Positions 50,258 through 58,371 of a stretch of 64,000 nt of DNA are shown here, one piece after another. The notes under the pieces are model-generated. The model ran no database searches. It worked only from the letters and a program-made list of their open reading frames with translations, and was not told the origin of the DNA. Source of the stretch: Nitrosomonas mobilis (lineage in GTDB: Bacteria; Pseudomonadota; Gammaproteobacteria; Burkholderiales; Nitrosomonadaceae); contig NZ_FMWO01000048.1 in assembly GCF_900103035.1 (NCBI RefSeq), positions 62,001 through 126,000 on the forward strand, read 5' to 3'. How positions within the stretch are numbered: the stretch's first letter is position 1; each line of letters opens with the position of its first letter. A program made the translations under genes and the position numbers.

Positions 50258-50509
50258 TTATCCCGCGAGCTTCTGCTCGACGAATTGCGCTAGACTGCCC
50301 AATGTTTCAAAGGTCTGGGCGCTGATTTCATCATCATCCACCGAAAAATCGTAGTAATCTTCCAGTGCAGTAATCACATTTACTACTGCCATTGAGTCCA
50401 ACTCAGGCAGATTGCCGAGCAAAATTGAATCTTCCTTGAGTGTCTGCGCCCTGTCGCCCAGACTGAGCACATCACCTAATATATTTCTGACTTCTTCCAG
50501 ATGTTGCAT
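50258..50509 (-). CDS. Acyl carrier protein of the exosortase-A cluster
   Basis: 83 residues. The phosphopantetheine attachment Ser39 is in LPELDSMAVVNVITALED. This is not the fatty-acid AcpP (which has DSLDTVE) but the divergent ACP seen with exosortase-A loci, where acyl-CoA ligase-like genes usually follow. First gene of the minus-strand run of five. A sequence resembling the IS256-type end lies about 14 bp upstream (50523-50544). Confidence 0.85.
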   Translation of the reverse strand: MQHLEEVRNILGDVLSLGDRAQTLKEDSILLGNLPELDSMAVVNVITALEDYYDFSVDDDEISAQTFETLGSLAQFVEQKLAG

Positions 50510-50522
50510 GGTTACTCCACAA

Positions 50523-50544
50523 AAATGACCATTTACTACAAAAC
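50523..50544 (-). repeat. Solo copy resembling the inner IS256-type end
   Basis: The minus-strand sequence ttttgtagtaaatggtcattt matches the right end of the IS256-type element (ttttgt-gtaaatggtcattt) with one inserted base, 20 of 21. It is 14 bp upstream of the ACP start. It may be a relic of an excised IS or a coincidence. Confidence 0.45.
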
Positions 50545-51825
50545 GGGCATTTTAACCTAGCGAGATACTTATTGAGGACAATTGCAGAAAGGTAATTCTG
50601 AGTGAATTACCGAACAGAATCTCGGCGCTGTCATGCTAAGAAAGTAATCAATCGATTTTAACCCGCTATTTCAAGGCTGACACGTGCTCTGCCTTGTTTC
50701 AAAAATCGAATTCTTGCGCAGCTTGACGAATCAGATCGATGATATTTCAGTTTTTTGTCGCCATTCTGCCATTTATTTTGGCAGTCTCGCTACAGTTGTT
50801 TTCAGATTGACCACCTTTATCTCTGTGCTGAAAGGCAATTTCTTGTGAGCGAAAATTAGTTGATTTTGTTCAAAAATTTTACCACTAACATTCTTTCTCT
50901 CTTGGAATTCGTCGCTGAAATGAGCAGCCGTTCCCGTTTCGGCCAAGACCCCGTTGGAAAAAAATCAGGAAAACAACCAGCGCGTGCCAGACCTGATTGT
51001 GTTCAGGCTTTCCGTACCAGGCGCCTCTTTAAAAAATTTAATAATACGTAGCTTCAAGTTTCCTTTTACAACAACAGCCCTATCATATTGTGTATAAGAA
51101 AACTGCTGAAAAGTTCCTAGTGGGACAGCATACGGTATCAACGTTTCCTGTGAACGCACCCGCCTGCCAATATTTTTTCGCGATTCTGTGATACCGGATA
51201 TTCGCCTCGATGACCTGCAAATAAGAAAAACTCAATTCGCGTTAAGTAAGGACAGAACAAGCTCCGAGAGCCGGAGCGATTAATGATTCGAGCGATGCGC
51301 TGGTGAGAGCTGGCCGGTCAAGGGTGCGGAACGGCCGAGATAAGAATTCAGGTACTTGGTTGCGACCTCATGAAATCTCCTCACCCACTGTTTGAGTCGG
51401 TTGTCGTAGATGGTTGGAACGCTGGGGTGAGCACAACTCGCCAGTCGCTAAACTCCAGGCCGCTCTCAGACGAGAGAATCAGTTTCAACGTTTAATGCAG
51501 ACATAGCCTTAATAAGGATACCGCGCAGATCAACAATATGAAAAAAATACAAGCAGGGCTAATCGAATAGCGCTATCAATGTCTTACTATTCGATCAATC
51601 ACTTTGACAAGAAAATCGCTAATGTTGATTCTGGTAAAACAGGTTGTCGTAAGAGGCTTAAGAGTACCTCTAAAAATTCATATTTCGTCACAACACTGCG
51701 GCGCTCATAAAAAATGTTTGTTTATATATCAAGCACATGTTAAGAAAATATTTTTTACTCATACTCTTGCGGTAACCAGTGCTCTCTTTTTTCCTCGAAG
51801 ACATGGATTCTTCTCAAAGTACATA
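50545..51825. other. 1.3-kb gene-poor region with a structured block
   Basis: No frame in either strand has recognisable homology. From ~51240 to 51490 the DNA is GC-rich and foldable: GCTCC gagagcc GGAGC (51259-51277) and a GGCCG ... CGGCC pair around 51312-51336, with several GGA-containing loops. This could be a structured RNA, a decayed group II intron, or a mobile-element relic; I cannot choose. The remainder is AT-rich and looks like ordinary spacer. Confidence 0.45.
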
Positions 51826-52512
51826 ATGAAACTCAAACTGCTTGGATTCTTTTGCTGCATGTTCTTTACCTTGAGCACATCAGCAGAGCTCACTACCGCC
51901 AACACAATTGTTAAAGCAATAGAAAATTTTGTTGCACAGGAAACCCGTAATCTTCCGGGTGATATCATCATTAAATCTGGTGTACCCAATTCCCGTCTGA
52001 CGCGCCAACCATGTGAACACCTTGAAACATTCTTGCCTGCAGGTGCAAGAATGTGGGGAAAATTCTCGGTTGGGGTTCGTTGCCACGGAGTAAATGGCTG
52101 GATACTTTATGTGCCGGTTGAAATAGCTGTCATTACGCAAACTGTGCATGCTGCGCACACAATTTCCACCGGTAAGCTCCTGCTTGAACAGGACATGATT
52201 ATGAAGGAAGTTGATCTGACCCGCTTCTCACGGGATGTACTTCTTGATCCCCGGCAAGCGGTCGGAAAAATGACTGCTACATCTCTCGCCGCCGGTCAAC
52301 CCATCCGTCAGATTCAGCTGCGCGCCCCGCACGTCATCACACGTGGCCAGAAAGTACAGCTAATAGTGACAGGGACCGGTTTTAGCGTCAGTACCGAGGG
52401 CAGCGCCTTGACAGATGCAGCAGCAGGTGAATTGGTACAAGTACGCAATTCCGCAGGGCGCGTGATCAGTGGTCTTGCGCATCAGGACGGCCGTGTTGAA
52501 ATCAGGCAGTAA
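51826..52512 (+). CDS. flgA: Flagellar P-ring assembly chaperone FlgA
   Basis: 228 residues from the ATG at 51826; the open frame goes up to 51604 without homology. A signal peptide (~1-21: MKLKLLGFFCCMFFTLSTSA) targets the periplasm. The C-terminal SAF-like domain is recognisable: TGKLLLEQDMIMKEVDL, AVGKMTATSLAAGQPIRQIQL and the tail AAGELVQVRNSAGRVISG. It helps assemble the P-ring of the flagellar basal body. It is isolated: no flgB, flgM or flgN is beside it, and IS relics follow, so a flagellar locus may have been broken up here. Confidence 0.88.
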   Translation: MKLKLLGFFCCMFFTLSTSAELTTANTIVKAIENFVAQETRNLPGDIIIKSGVPNSRLTRQPCEHLETFLPAGARMWGKFSVGVRCHGVNGWILYVPVEIAVITQTVHAAHTISTGKLLLEQDMIMKEVDLTRFSRDVLLDPRQAVGKMTATSLAAGQPIRQIQLRAPHVITRGQKVQLIVTGTGFSVSTEGSALTDAAAGELVQVRNSAGRVISGLAHQDGRVEIRQ

Positions 52513-52619
52513 AATCAGTCCGACATCCTTCCGCATATGAACAGATAAATTCTATCAGCGACAAATAGTTGAGGCGCACTGCGCGCCGGCAAAATACGGA
52601 CAAGAGAAACGGGGGTATA

Positions 52620-52646
52620 CCACGATTTATCCAGCCAAAATCGTGG
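52620..52646. terminator. Hairpin downstream of flgA
   Basis: Arms 52620-52628 and 52638-52646 give a perfect 9-bp stem with a 9-nt loop, followed on the plus strand by tttg. Plausible terminator of flgA, 108 bp after the stop. Confidence 0.5.
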
Positions 52647-52694
52647 TTTGTCGCTTGTTTTGCTTGTGTTGGCGTAGCTGTCCAGCATTCCCAC

Positions 52695-53100
52695 TTATTT
52701 TTTCCACTGTTTTAGTGATTGAATGAAAGCCGATATTACCGGTAGTAGTTCATCGATACCGTTCTTGGGCCAGGCGGGTAGTTTGGTGAGGGTGTCTGCA
52801 AGCCATGCGGCGGGGTCTAGGCCGTGCATGGCCGCGGCGCGTTAACCGGCGCGCTCTGATTCGGTAAACAGCCAGTTCTTTTTGCCGCTTGCGGTCTGGC
52901 TGCGGGTTTTGCCCCCATTCGGATCGAGTTGCACCACCGGTGTTTCATCCACATGCAGCGTGCTGCCCTGCAATAAGTGCCAGGCCAGACCACTTGTCTG
53001 CCAGTCACAGATATGCTTTTGTTGATGTTTTTGCAATGCCATTGGGTATCCTTCAGTAAAGAAACGGGTAACGAAAAGGATGGCAATGCGGAAAATCATG
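52695..53100 (-). pseudogene. IS66-family transposase C-terminal relic
   Basis: Two same-frame minus-strand parts separated by an in-frame TAA at 52842-52844. The upstream part contains STLHVDETPVVQLDPNGGKTR, the conserved IS66 catalytic segment. The downstream part has AMHGLDPAAWLADTLTKL and GIDELLPVISAF, the IS66 C-terminus. The N-terminal half of the transposase is absent, and the segment between SERAG and RAAAM looks deleted. Inactive. Confidence 0.8.
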
Positions 53101-53149
53101 ATTCCGCAGAGGGGAGGACTGGACGGTTACCCAGCCTCTACCAGCCAGG

Positions 53150-53424
53150 CACTTATACTTTCTGAAAATCCTTTCCAACCATGGTAGAAACCGGATCGCC
53201 CAACGGCTCGCTGTAGAATGATCTACAGATACGCCACGCTCCTCCATCATCTCTTCCAGGTGCGGACAACTTGACGGATACGCTGCGTACCAGCGGATGC
53301 AAGCCAGAATTATATCAACCGGAAACGGCATCCTTTTAACAATAAGCATGTAGCGTTGTCATCTCTTTAATAGTCAACACGCTACATCGAATGTGTCGAT
53401 GATCTTGCTTAATGCGACAGAACC
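53150..53424 (-). pseudogene. IS6-family (IS26-like) transposase N-terminal relic and terminal repeat
   Basis: Minus-strand residues FPVDIILACIRWYAAYPSS, EEMMEERGVSVDHSTASRW and AIRFLPWLERIFRKYK are the N-terminal HTH region of IS6-family transposases; the frame is then lost at about 53150 where IS66 sequence begins. The outer end at 53407-53424 reads, on the minus strand, ggttctgtcgcattaag, like IS6-family inverted repeats. Direct juxtaposition with the IS66 relic suggests a nested insertion or deletion. Confidence 0.75.
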
Positions 53425-53699
53425 TTAAAAGTTACACTTTAGCGTTCTGATTTCCCAGATGGCACGCTAATTACACCTGCGGCAACGTGTAGTTCACAAT
53501 CCTCAATAACTGACAGCAAAAGATTCCTATGAGCTTTTGTTGCGCGGAAGGACTTCCTGGCTGCTTGTTCAGCAACGTAAAGAACATCAAGGAGCTTTTC
53601 TTTCCGTTGTTCATTTTCGACACAACGAGCGTGGGGGCTGGATTTTCACTATATGACATTCACGCCTTCATGTATGTACGTAGCGGTACTACGCGGATA
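53425..53699. other. Spacer between the IS6 relic and the CRISPR array
   Basis: 275 bp. Minus-strand frame 53471-53659 (62 aa) has no recognisable homology and no ribosome site. I see nothing else definite; this is the leader-distal flank of the array. Confidence 0.5.
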
Positions 53700-54221
53700 G
53701 TTTCAATCCCTTTGAGATCAGGGCATGGGTGCTTCGTGGCAACGGAGAATCCTATAACAATAACAGGGTCTCAATCCCTTTGAAATCAGGGCATGGGTGC
53801 TTCTCAGCGTATCGAAGATAGAGAGTATTTGTTAAGGTCTCAATCCCTTTGAAATCAGGGCATGGGTGCTTCTATGAGTATCTCATTTAGGGAGTTAAGC
53901 ATGGTGTCTCAATCCCTTTGAAATCAGGGCATGGGTGCTTCTGAAATATGTGATGCATACGAAAGTGGACTAGGAGTCTCAATCCCTTTGAAATCAGGGC
54001 ATGGGTGCTTCCATCTTGTTCTGTCGCTCGTCACGGCTTTACGGTCTCAATCCCTTTGAAATCAGGGCATGGGTGCTTCTGCATATTGGCTCACTTAATG
54101 GCGTCGTGAGCATACGTCTCAATCCCTTTGAAATCAGGGCATGGGTGCTTCTAACCAATCCAACCGAATCTAAACTCAATTTAATGTCTCAATCCCTTTG
54201 AAATCAGGGCATGGGTGCTTC
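53700..54221 (-). CRISPR. Type III-A CRISPR array, 8 repeats and 7 spacers
   Basis: 36-bp repeats start at 53700, 53768, 53837, 53906, 53976, 54044, 54116 and 54186. On the plus strand they begin gtctcaatccctttgaaatc and end gcatgggtgcttc. Spacers are 32, 33, 33, 34, 32, 36 and 34 bp. Seven repeats are identical; the one at 53700 has two changes and is the degenerate distal copy, so the leader is on the high-coordinate side, next to cas2. Read on the minus strand, each repeat ends AGGG-ATTGAGAC: cleavage after GGG leaves the 8-nt handle ATTGAGAC, as expected for Cas6 and type III systems. A weak CCCT/AGGG stem precedes it. Confidence 0.97.
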
Positions 54222-54471
54222 TGATCACCACCATTTATCTCTTTACAATCAATATATTGAAAATGGTGCGGAGGAAAAATGATAAGCGGTTGCAAGATAT
54301 ATCCTGTAAATTGGTGATTTACTTCATTAGTACAACAATCGGCAAAGTTTATATATCCTGGAGTTAGTTCATTTTTCGATATTTTGAACGATCCTGCCAT
54401 ATTTACAAGAGCGAACTGTAACTGATCTGGCTTTCTGTTCAGGCGATTGACCGTTTCAGGAAAGCTGTGCG
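54222..54471 (-). promoter_or_regulatory. CRISPR leader
   Basis: 250 bp between the last repeat and the second cas2 stop. AT-rich near the array (ttcaatatattgattgtaa on the minus strand), consistent with a leader promoter. A minus-strand frame (54176-54499) runs through it into the first repeat, overlapping cas2 by 28 nt; I regard it as chance but cannot exclude a short readthrough product. Confidence 0.65.
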
Positions 54472-54759
54472 CTACCACGCGGTGGGCAATCCACTCCATT
54501 GGATGCCTTCCGGCAAGGCGGGTTGACCGATGCGAGCCTTCAGTCCACGATTCGGCAACGGGTAAACACGCAAATCATCCTCTTTTTCATCAATCAGTTC
54601 AATTGCCCCCTGCATACAGTGTTCAAGCTGGCGATCATCTCCGCTAAACAAAAATACAGAATGTTGCAACGGTACGGCACGTTTTACCAGATAGCGATGC
54701 AAGCGCGCCAGCCGTCGCGGGTGCGTAATGTCATAACAGATAATAAAATCACTCATCAT
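54472..54759 (-). CDS. cas2: CRISPR-associated endonuclease Cas2 (copy b)
   Basis: 95 residues. Cas2 ferredoxin fold signature: DFIICYDITHPRRLARLHRYL with the conserved Asp, then LQHSVFLFSGDDRQLEHCM and DDLRVYPLPNRG. Cas2 bridges two Cas1 dimers during spacer acquisition. It starts 5 nt after the cas1 stop and is the last gene before the leader. It differs clearly from the other cas2 upstream of cas1 (55769-56047), so this locus has two distinct Cas2 proteins. Confidence 0.92.
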   Translation of the reverse strand: MMSDFIICYDITHPRRLARLHRYLVKRAVPLQHSVFLFSGDDRQLEHCMQGAIELIDEKEDDLRVYPLPNRGLKARIGQPALPEGIQWSGLPTAW

Positions 54760-54764
54760 CTACG

Positions 54765-55751
54765 CTAGCCGAAATCTTCAAAATCATCCTCTGATCGCAC
54801 ATCATCTTCCGCTGTGGCCATAATCTCGTTCACCTGCGCTGTTAACCACTCAATTTCCTGGTTAATGCCTTTGCGCAGGGTTTCACTGTGCTCCCCATAG
54901 GCAGCGTAATAGCGCGTACGGCCAGCCTTACCAAGCAGGCAACCTGCTTCTGTCGTCGAAAAATGATCTTTTTCCAATACTTTTTTGCGTATCAGCGCAA
55001 GCGCAAACTGATCCGCCAGCGGGCGTAAAGGCTCCAGCAAATCGGAAGCGAGCGATTCCCGGCCAAAGGCCAGACGATGATAAAAACCAACGTAAGGATC
55101 AAACCCGGCGCCATACAGCGCAATAGCAATTTCACTATGCAGCAGGGTATACGTGAGCGAAAGCAGGGCATTGAAAGGATCACGCGGCGGGCGACGGTTA
55201 CGGCCACTAAAATGTAGTGAATTCGGAACAACAGCCTGCAAACCAGAAAAATAGCGCGCAGCAGCGGAACCTTCTACACCACGCAAGCTGGCAGCACTGC
55301 TGGCATGGCCGATACGAGGCCAATGCTCCTCCAGTGCGCGTAAGGCGTGGCTCAGTTCGTAACGTACCTGCATATCGTTCTCGCGTAGCTCAGTAAACCA
55401 TTCGATCTGACGTGTCAGCTTACGTTCGATGAGTGTTTTGCCAATCTGTAAACAGAACGGTTCATCAAAGCTCAAACGTATCTGGGCAACACGCCGGACT
55501 GCGTCGTTGTGCGGGCGTGCCAGCAGCAAACTGGGACGGCCAATCCGCCCGCTCAGGATGACGACACCCACCCCCTGTTCGCCAAGCTTCCCCAACAGGG
55601 CGGCTGGCAACTTGACATCACCACGCAGAAAAACGCGCGACAGTGGCGCAATAGGCACCGTGCCAATACGTTCACCATTTTCGCGAAAAACAATGGCACC
55701 GGATTCAAGTTCAAGTACTACTCCGCGACGATCAACAAACAGGCTGGTCAT
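54765..55751 (-). CDS. cas1: CRISPR-associated integrase Cas1
   Basis: 328 residues. N-terminal beta domain (~1-80) and helical catalytic domain. Metal ligands are Glu160 (LRGVEGSAAARYF), His225 (GFYHRLAFGRESLA) and Asp237/Glu240 (SDLLEPLRPLAD). The C-terminal tail is acidic (EDDVRSEDDFEDFG). It integrates new spacers at the leader end. It lies between two cas2 genes, 17 nt after copy a and 5 nt before copy b. Confidence 0.97.
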   Translation of the reverse strand: MTSLFVDRRGVVLELESGAIVFRENGERIGTVPIAPLSRVFLRGDVKLPAALLGKLGEQGVGVVILSGRIGRPSLLLARPHNDAVRRVAQIRLSFDEPFCLQIGKTLIERKLTRQIEWFTELRENDMQVRYELSHALRALEEHWPRIGHASSAASLRGVEGSAAARYFSGLQAVVPNSLHFSGRNRRPPRDPFNALLSLTYTLLHSEIAIALYGAGFDPYVGFYHRLAFGRESLASDLLEPLRPLADQFALALIRKKVLEKDHFSTTEAGCLLGKAGRTRYYAAYGEHSETLRKGINQEIEWLTAQVNEIMATAEDDVRSEDDFEDFG

Positions 55752-55768
55752 ATCGTTTCTCCTGGTTT

Positions 55769-56047
55769 TCAGGTGATACAGAAATACTGTGCCGTGAATG
55801 TGCTGGCTTTACCGTAACAACGCGGCTTCATGCGTGGATCAAGACTGAGAACATGCAGGCGATCTTCTTGCGCATCCATCAGTTTATCCAGATCAGCGCG
55901 AATGGTGCGCAGCTCGGCTGGTGTTATCCAGAGTTCAAAAACCGATTTCTGGCCACCCACCCTATAACATTTGAGATAGCGGCAAACTTTATACAATCTG
56001 CGCGGATTACAGACATCATAAGCGACGAGATACAGGCTTCGGTTCAT
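55769..56047 (-). CDS. cas2: CRISPR-associated endonuclease Cas2 (copy a)
   Basis: 92 residues from the ATG at 56047; the frame opens at 56092 without homology. Signature NRSLYLVAYDVCNPRRLYKVC with the catalytic Asp, then GGQKSVFELWITPAELR and EDRLHVLSLDPR. It precedes cas1 by 17 nt. It is only distantly like copy b. A palindrome sits between it and the NE0113-family stop codon. Confidence 0.93.
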   Translation of the reverse strand: MNRSLYLVAYDVCNPRRLYKVCRYLKCYRVGGQKSVFELWITPAELRTIRADLDKLMDAQEDRLHVLSLDPRMKPRCYGKASTFTAQYFCIT

Positions 56048-56084
56048 GTGCAGCATTGTAGGGCTTGCCTGGCTCCCGTTGTGC

Positions 56085-56102
56085 ACCGGCAAGCTTGCCG
56101 GT
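56085..56102. repeat. Palindrome after the NE0113-family stop codon
   Basis: accggcaagcttgccggt is an 18-bp perfect palindrome. On the minus strand it follows the TAA stop of the NE0113-family gene directly (the stop shares its first base). A 14-bp core, cggcaagcttgccg, recurs after the csm1 stop at 63571-63584. Possible hairpin for mRNA processing, attenuation or a small repeat element. Confidence 0.75.
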
Positions 56103-57232
56103 TAATCTCGCCTGTTGTCAAAGCCGCTGATCTGAATACTTTCCGGCGGCAGGGTTAGACCGCGCCGGGTATGCGGACGCTTGCCGGCAGTAATCAATAG
56201 ATAGGGGGTTGCTGCCAGACCGAGTGCATCTTTTAATATACGCTCCATCTTGGCATTTTTGGTCTGAAAAAACTCCTTCTCCATCCCATTGCTGAGTAGT
56301 TCGACGGATTTCTCATAATCAGTGACATCAATACCAACTACCACCCGGTAAATATCGAGAAATAATCCGGCATCAGCTTGACGCCAGGCTGTTTCAGGCC
56401 GTCCCTGTCGAGCAAGCGTAGCCCACCACGCCAGCCATGCAAGCAATTGCGGTTTCATGGTAACTGCAGTCGTACCACAGACAAGGTATCTTTGCTTCAG
56501 ATCGATCAGCAGACGTGGTGGTGCAAAACTTTGCTGCAAGGTGGCGACAGTTTCACTGAATCCTGCGCGACCGGTGATCAACGCAACAGGAAGGCCGTGT
56601 CGCAACCGTACTACAGGAATTTCAGCCAGGGTAACGACGGCTTCAGCAGTATCAATGTGATGCCCATCCCGTGTTACCAGCCGACGGGGCTGACGGGGCG
56701 GGTAAAAAAAATCCGGATGTCCTTCAAAAGGGGATGAAACCAGAATATGAGAGAGATTATCCTGCGGTCGGGCAAACAATGAAAAAGCATAACCGAGATA
56801 AAAGCCCATGGTCTTACGTCCACCGGCAATCGAAACGTGCAGCGCCGTATCTGCATCTCCAGTAAGTTGGGCGACAAGTGCCGTGATTGTGTCAGCAGCG
56901 GCGGCATTTTCGGCCGGTGTACGAATATCGGCGAGCTTTTCCTGATGATAGCTGATGATGTGGATGCAGTCTTCATCAAAACGAGGATGGCCAATCTGCG
57001 GTTGGTCATTCAGCAGCGCATGGAAATGGCCGCCATCGGGATGCAACAATGCTGCCCGCGCCAATCGCGCGCCATCGGTGGTGGTCAGTAGATGTACCTC
57101 TGTCGGAATGAAGGGTGGAGTCCGTGCCATAGCCAGGGCATACAGCGTTTCAGTGACAATCTGCGGTGACAGCCCCGTAACACATAACAGGATGCGACGC
57201 GGATATTCATGGGGTTGCAGTAGTTGTGACAT
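56102..57232 (-). CDS. NE0113-family CRISPR protein (CARF-type, Csm6-related)
   Basis: 376 residues from the ATG at 57232, 8 nt after the Card1-like stop; the longer frame to 57310 overlaps it by 70. The CARF fold shows ILLCVTGLSPQIVTETLYAL with VHLLTTTDG and the ligand loop SIAGGRKTMGFYLGYA. This is the TIGR02584/PF09623 family named after N. europaea NE0113, related to Csx1/Csm6. The C-terminal half lacks the RX4H motif of HEPN ribonucleases; the only RX4H (RAALLH) falls inside the CARF domain. A cyclic-oligoadenylate sensor or ring nuclease is therefore likelier than a ribonuclease. Confidence 0.85.
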   Translation of the reverse strand: MSQLLQPHEYPRRILLCVTGLSPQIVTETLYALAMARTPPFIPTEVHLLTTTDGARLARAALLHPDGGHFHALLNDQPQIGHPRFDEDCIHIISYHQEKLADIRTPAENAAAADTITALVAQLTGDADTALHVSIAGGRKTMGFYLGYAFSLFARPQDNLSHILVSSPFEGHPDFFYPPRQPRRLVTRDGHHIDTAEAVVTLAEIPVVRLRHGLPVALITGRAGFSETVATLQQSFAPPRLLIDLKQRYLVCGTTAVTMKPQLLAWLAWWATLARQGRPETAWRQADAGLFLDIYRVVVGIDVTDYEKSVELLSNGMEKEFFQTKNAKMERILKDALGLAATPYLLITAGKRPHTRRGLTLPPESIQISGFDNRRD

Positions 57233-57240
57233 AAGCAGAA

Positions 57241-58371
57241 TCAACTCCGGCTCTTGGCTGAAATCCACGCTCTGATCTGATCTCGCAGATTCTTCAAATC
57301 TTGTCCGCACACCAACTCAATGTTTAGTGCTCTGGCCAGTTTTCGTTCGGAATCAGCAACAGGGCGATAACTGGCCAGCATACCTCTGGTTCCCAGACCA
57401 CCTACTCGCCGGCAAATCTCCGAGAGCTTAAACAGCGTATCGTTGGCCTTGGGCGCTTCCGGCCGATCCATGTGCGCAGTCTTGCATTCAATGACAAACA
57501 ATCGGTTACGCGCCATGATGGCGATGTCCATTTCATTTTTTACACCGCCACCTATAACCGTGAGATTAGCAGCCTTGTCGCGAATTCCCGTCTCACCCGT
57601 GATAGCCTCAACACATTTATAGGCGTGAAGCTCCAGCCAGCCACCCTTGACGAAATCTCGTGCAGCTTCATCAGTGTAGCTGATCGTATTTTGGTTTACC
57701 TGCAGCAGGCCGGCTTCTGTAAAGTGACGCAACAGGGCTTCCAGACTGTGGTTACCTGCCTGTTGGTCACTCATTTCAATTTTCAGTTGTTTTTTATCTT
57801 CTGCCAGTTGGGTTAACCAGTTAAGCTGGGTGAGTGGCTTCTCCAGGCTGCCAGTCTGGGTGATGAGGGTGTGCATGAGATCATGCTGATCGCGCGTGAT
57901 CTGTGGGCGCACAGGAGAATCTGGAAGCTCGAACCCGTATGATTTCAGGTAGTGGGGAAGTCGTAATTGTTCGGCCAGTTTTTTACCGGGAGTTTTGTCC
58001 AGCCAGACAACGGCATCAGTATCCATATCAACATAGAAACTGCGCCAATTCGCTGCCTGTGCAACAGTTTGTGCAACCAGCGCCATCAGCTTTGTGCCGC
58101 CAGTCAAATTAAGAAGAATTTCCTCTCCCTCTCGTTCGCTTGCAATTTTAAGTAGAGCTTCTTCAATTACGCTACTGCTATGTTCATCTTCGAGAGGAAC
58201 CGTCGTAGTGCGAATTCCAAGTTCTTTCAATACCGTACTTAACGCATTGGCAGCTTTACGCATTTTCTCGCTGACCAGTAGTGCGACTTCTTTGGGTTTC
58301 AGTTCCGGATCAAGTACTGGAAGGAGATTAGGCGCGGCTTGCGCCGAAACAAGGCAAATATGGGTAGTCAT
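57241..58371 (-). CDS. card1: Card1/Can2-type CARF nuclease (DUF1887 family)
   Basis: 376 residues. N-terminal CARF domain with the ligand loop LNLTGGTKLMALVAQ (88-101). A winged-helix linker (~160-235) follows, then a PD-(D/E)xK nuclease: GGWLE at 243-247, NEMDIAIM with Asp282, and FVIECKTA with Glu295 and Lys297. Card1 and Can2 are cyclic-tetra-adenylate-activated metal-dependent nucleases of type III CRISPR that cut ssDNA/RNA or nick dsDNA. It starts 4 nt inside csx16 and ends 8 nt before the NE0113-family start. All catalytic residues are present. Confidence 0.9.
   Translation of the reverse strand: MTTHICLVSAQAAPNLLPVLDPELKPKEVALLVSEKMRKAANALSTVLKELGIRTTTVPLEDEHSSSVIEEALLKIASEREGEEILLNLTGGTKLMALVAQTVAQAANWRSFYVDMDTDAVVWLDKTPGKKLAEQLRLPHYLKSYGFELPDSPVRPQITRDQHDLMHTLITQTGSLEKPLTQLNWLTQLAEDKKQLKIEMSDQQAGNHSLEALLRHFTEAGLLQVNQNTISYTDEAARDFVKGGWLELHAYKCVEAITGETGIRDKAANLTVIGGGVKNEMDIAIMARNRLFVIECKTAHMDRPEAPKANDTLFKLSEICRRVGGLGTRGMLASYRPVADSERKLARALNIELVCGQDLKNLRDQIRAWISAKSRS

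Noticed and set aside
50860..51159. Short genes in the 1.3-kb gap
   Set aside because: Frames of about 60 codons on either strand, with unusual composition and no homology or ribosome site.
52817..53086. Functional protein in the IS66 relic
   Set aside because: The relevant transposase frame is the neighbouring one with HVDETPVVQLDP; this frame is a shadow.
53471..53659. Small minus-strand gene beside the CRISPR array
   Set aside because: No homology, no ribosome site; a chance open frame.
56102..57232. HEPN-type RX4H motif (RAALLH) in the NE0113-family protein
   Set aside because: It lies inside the CARF domain near residue 60-70 of the protein, not in the C-terminal domain where HEPN catalysis would be.
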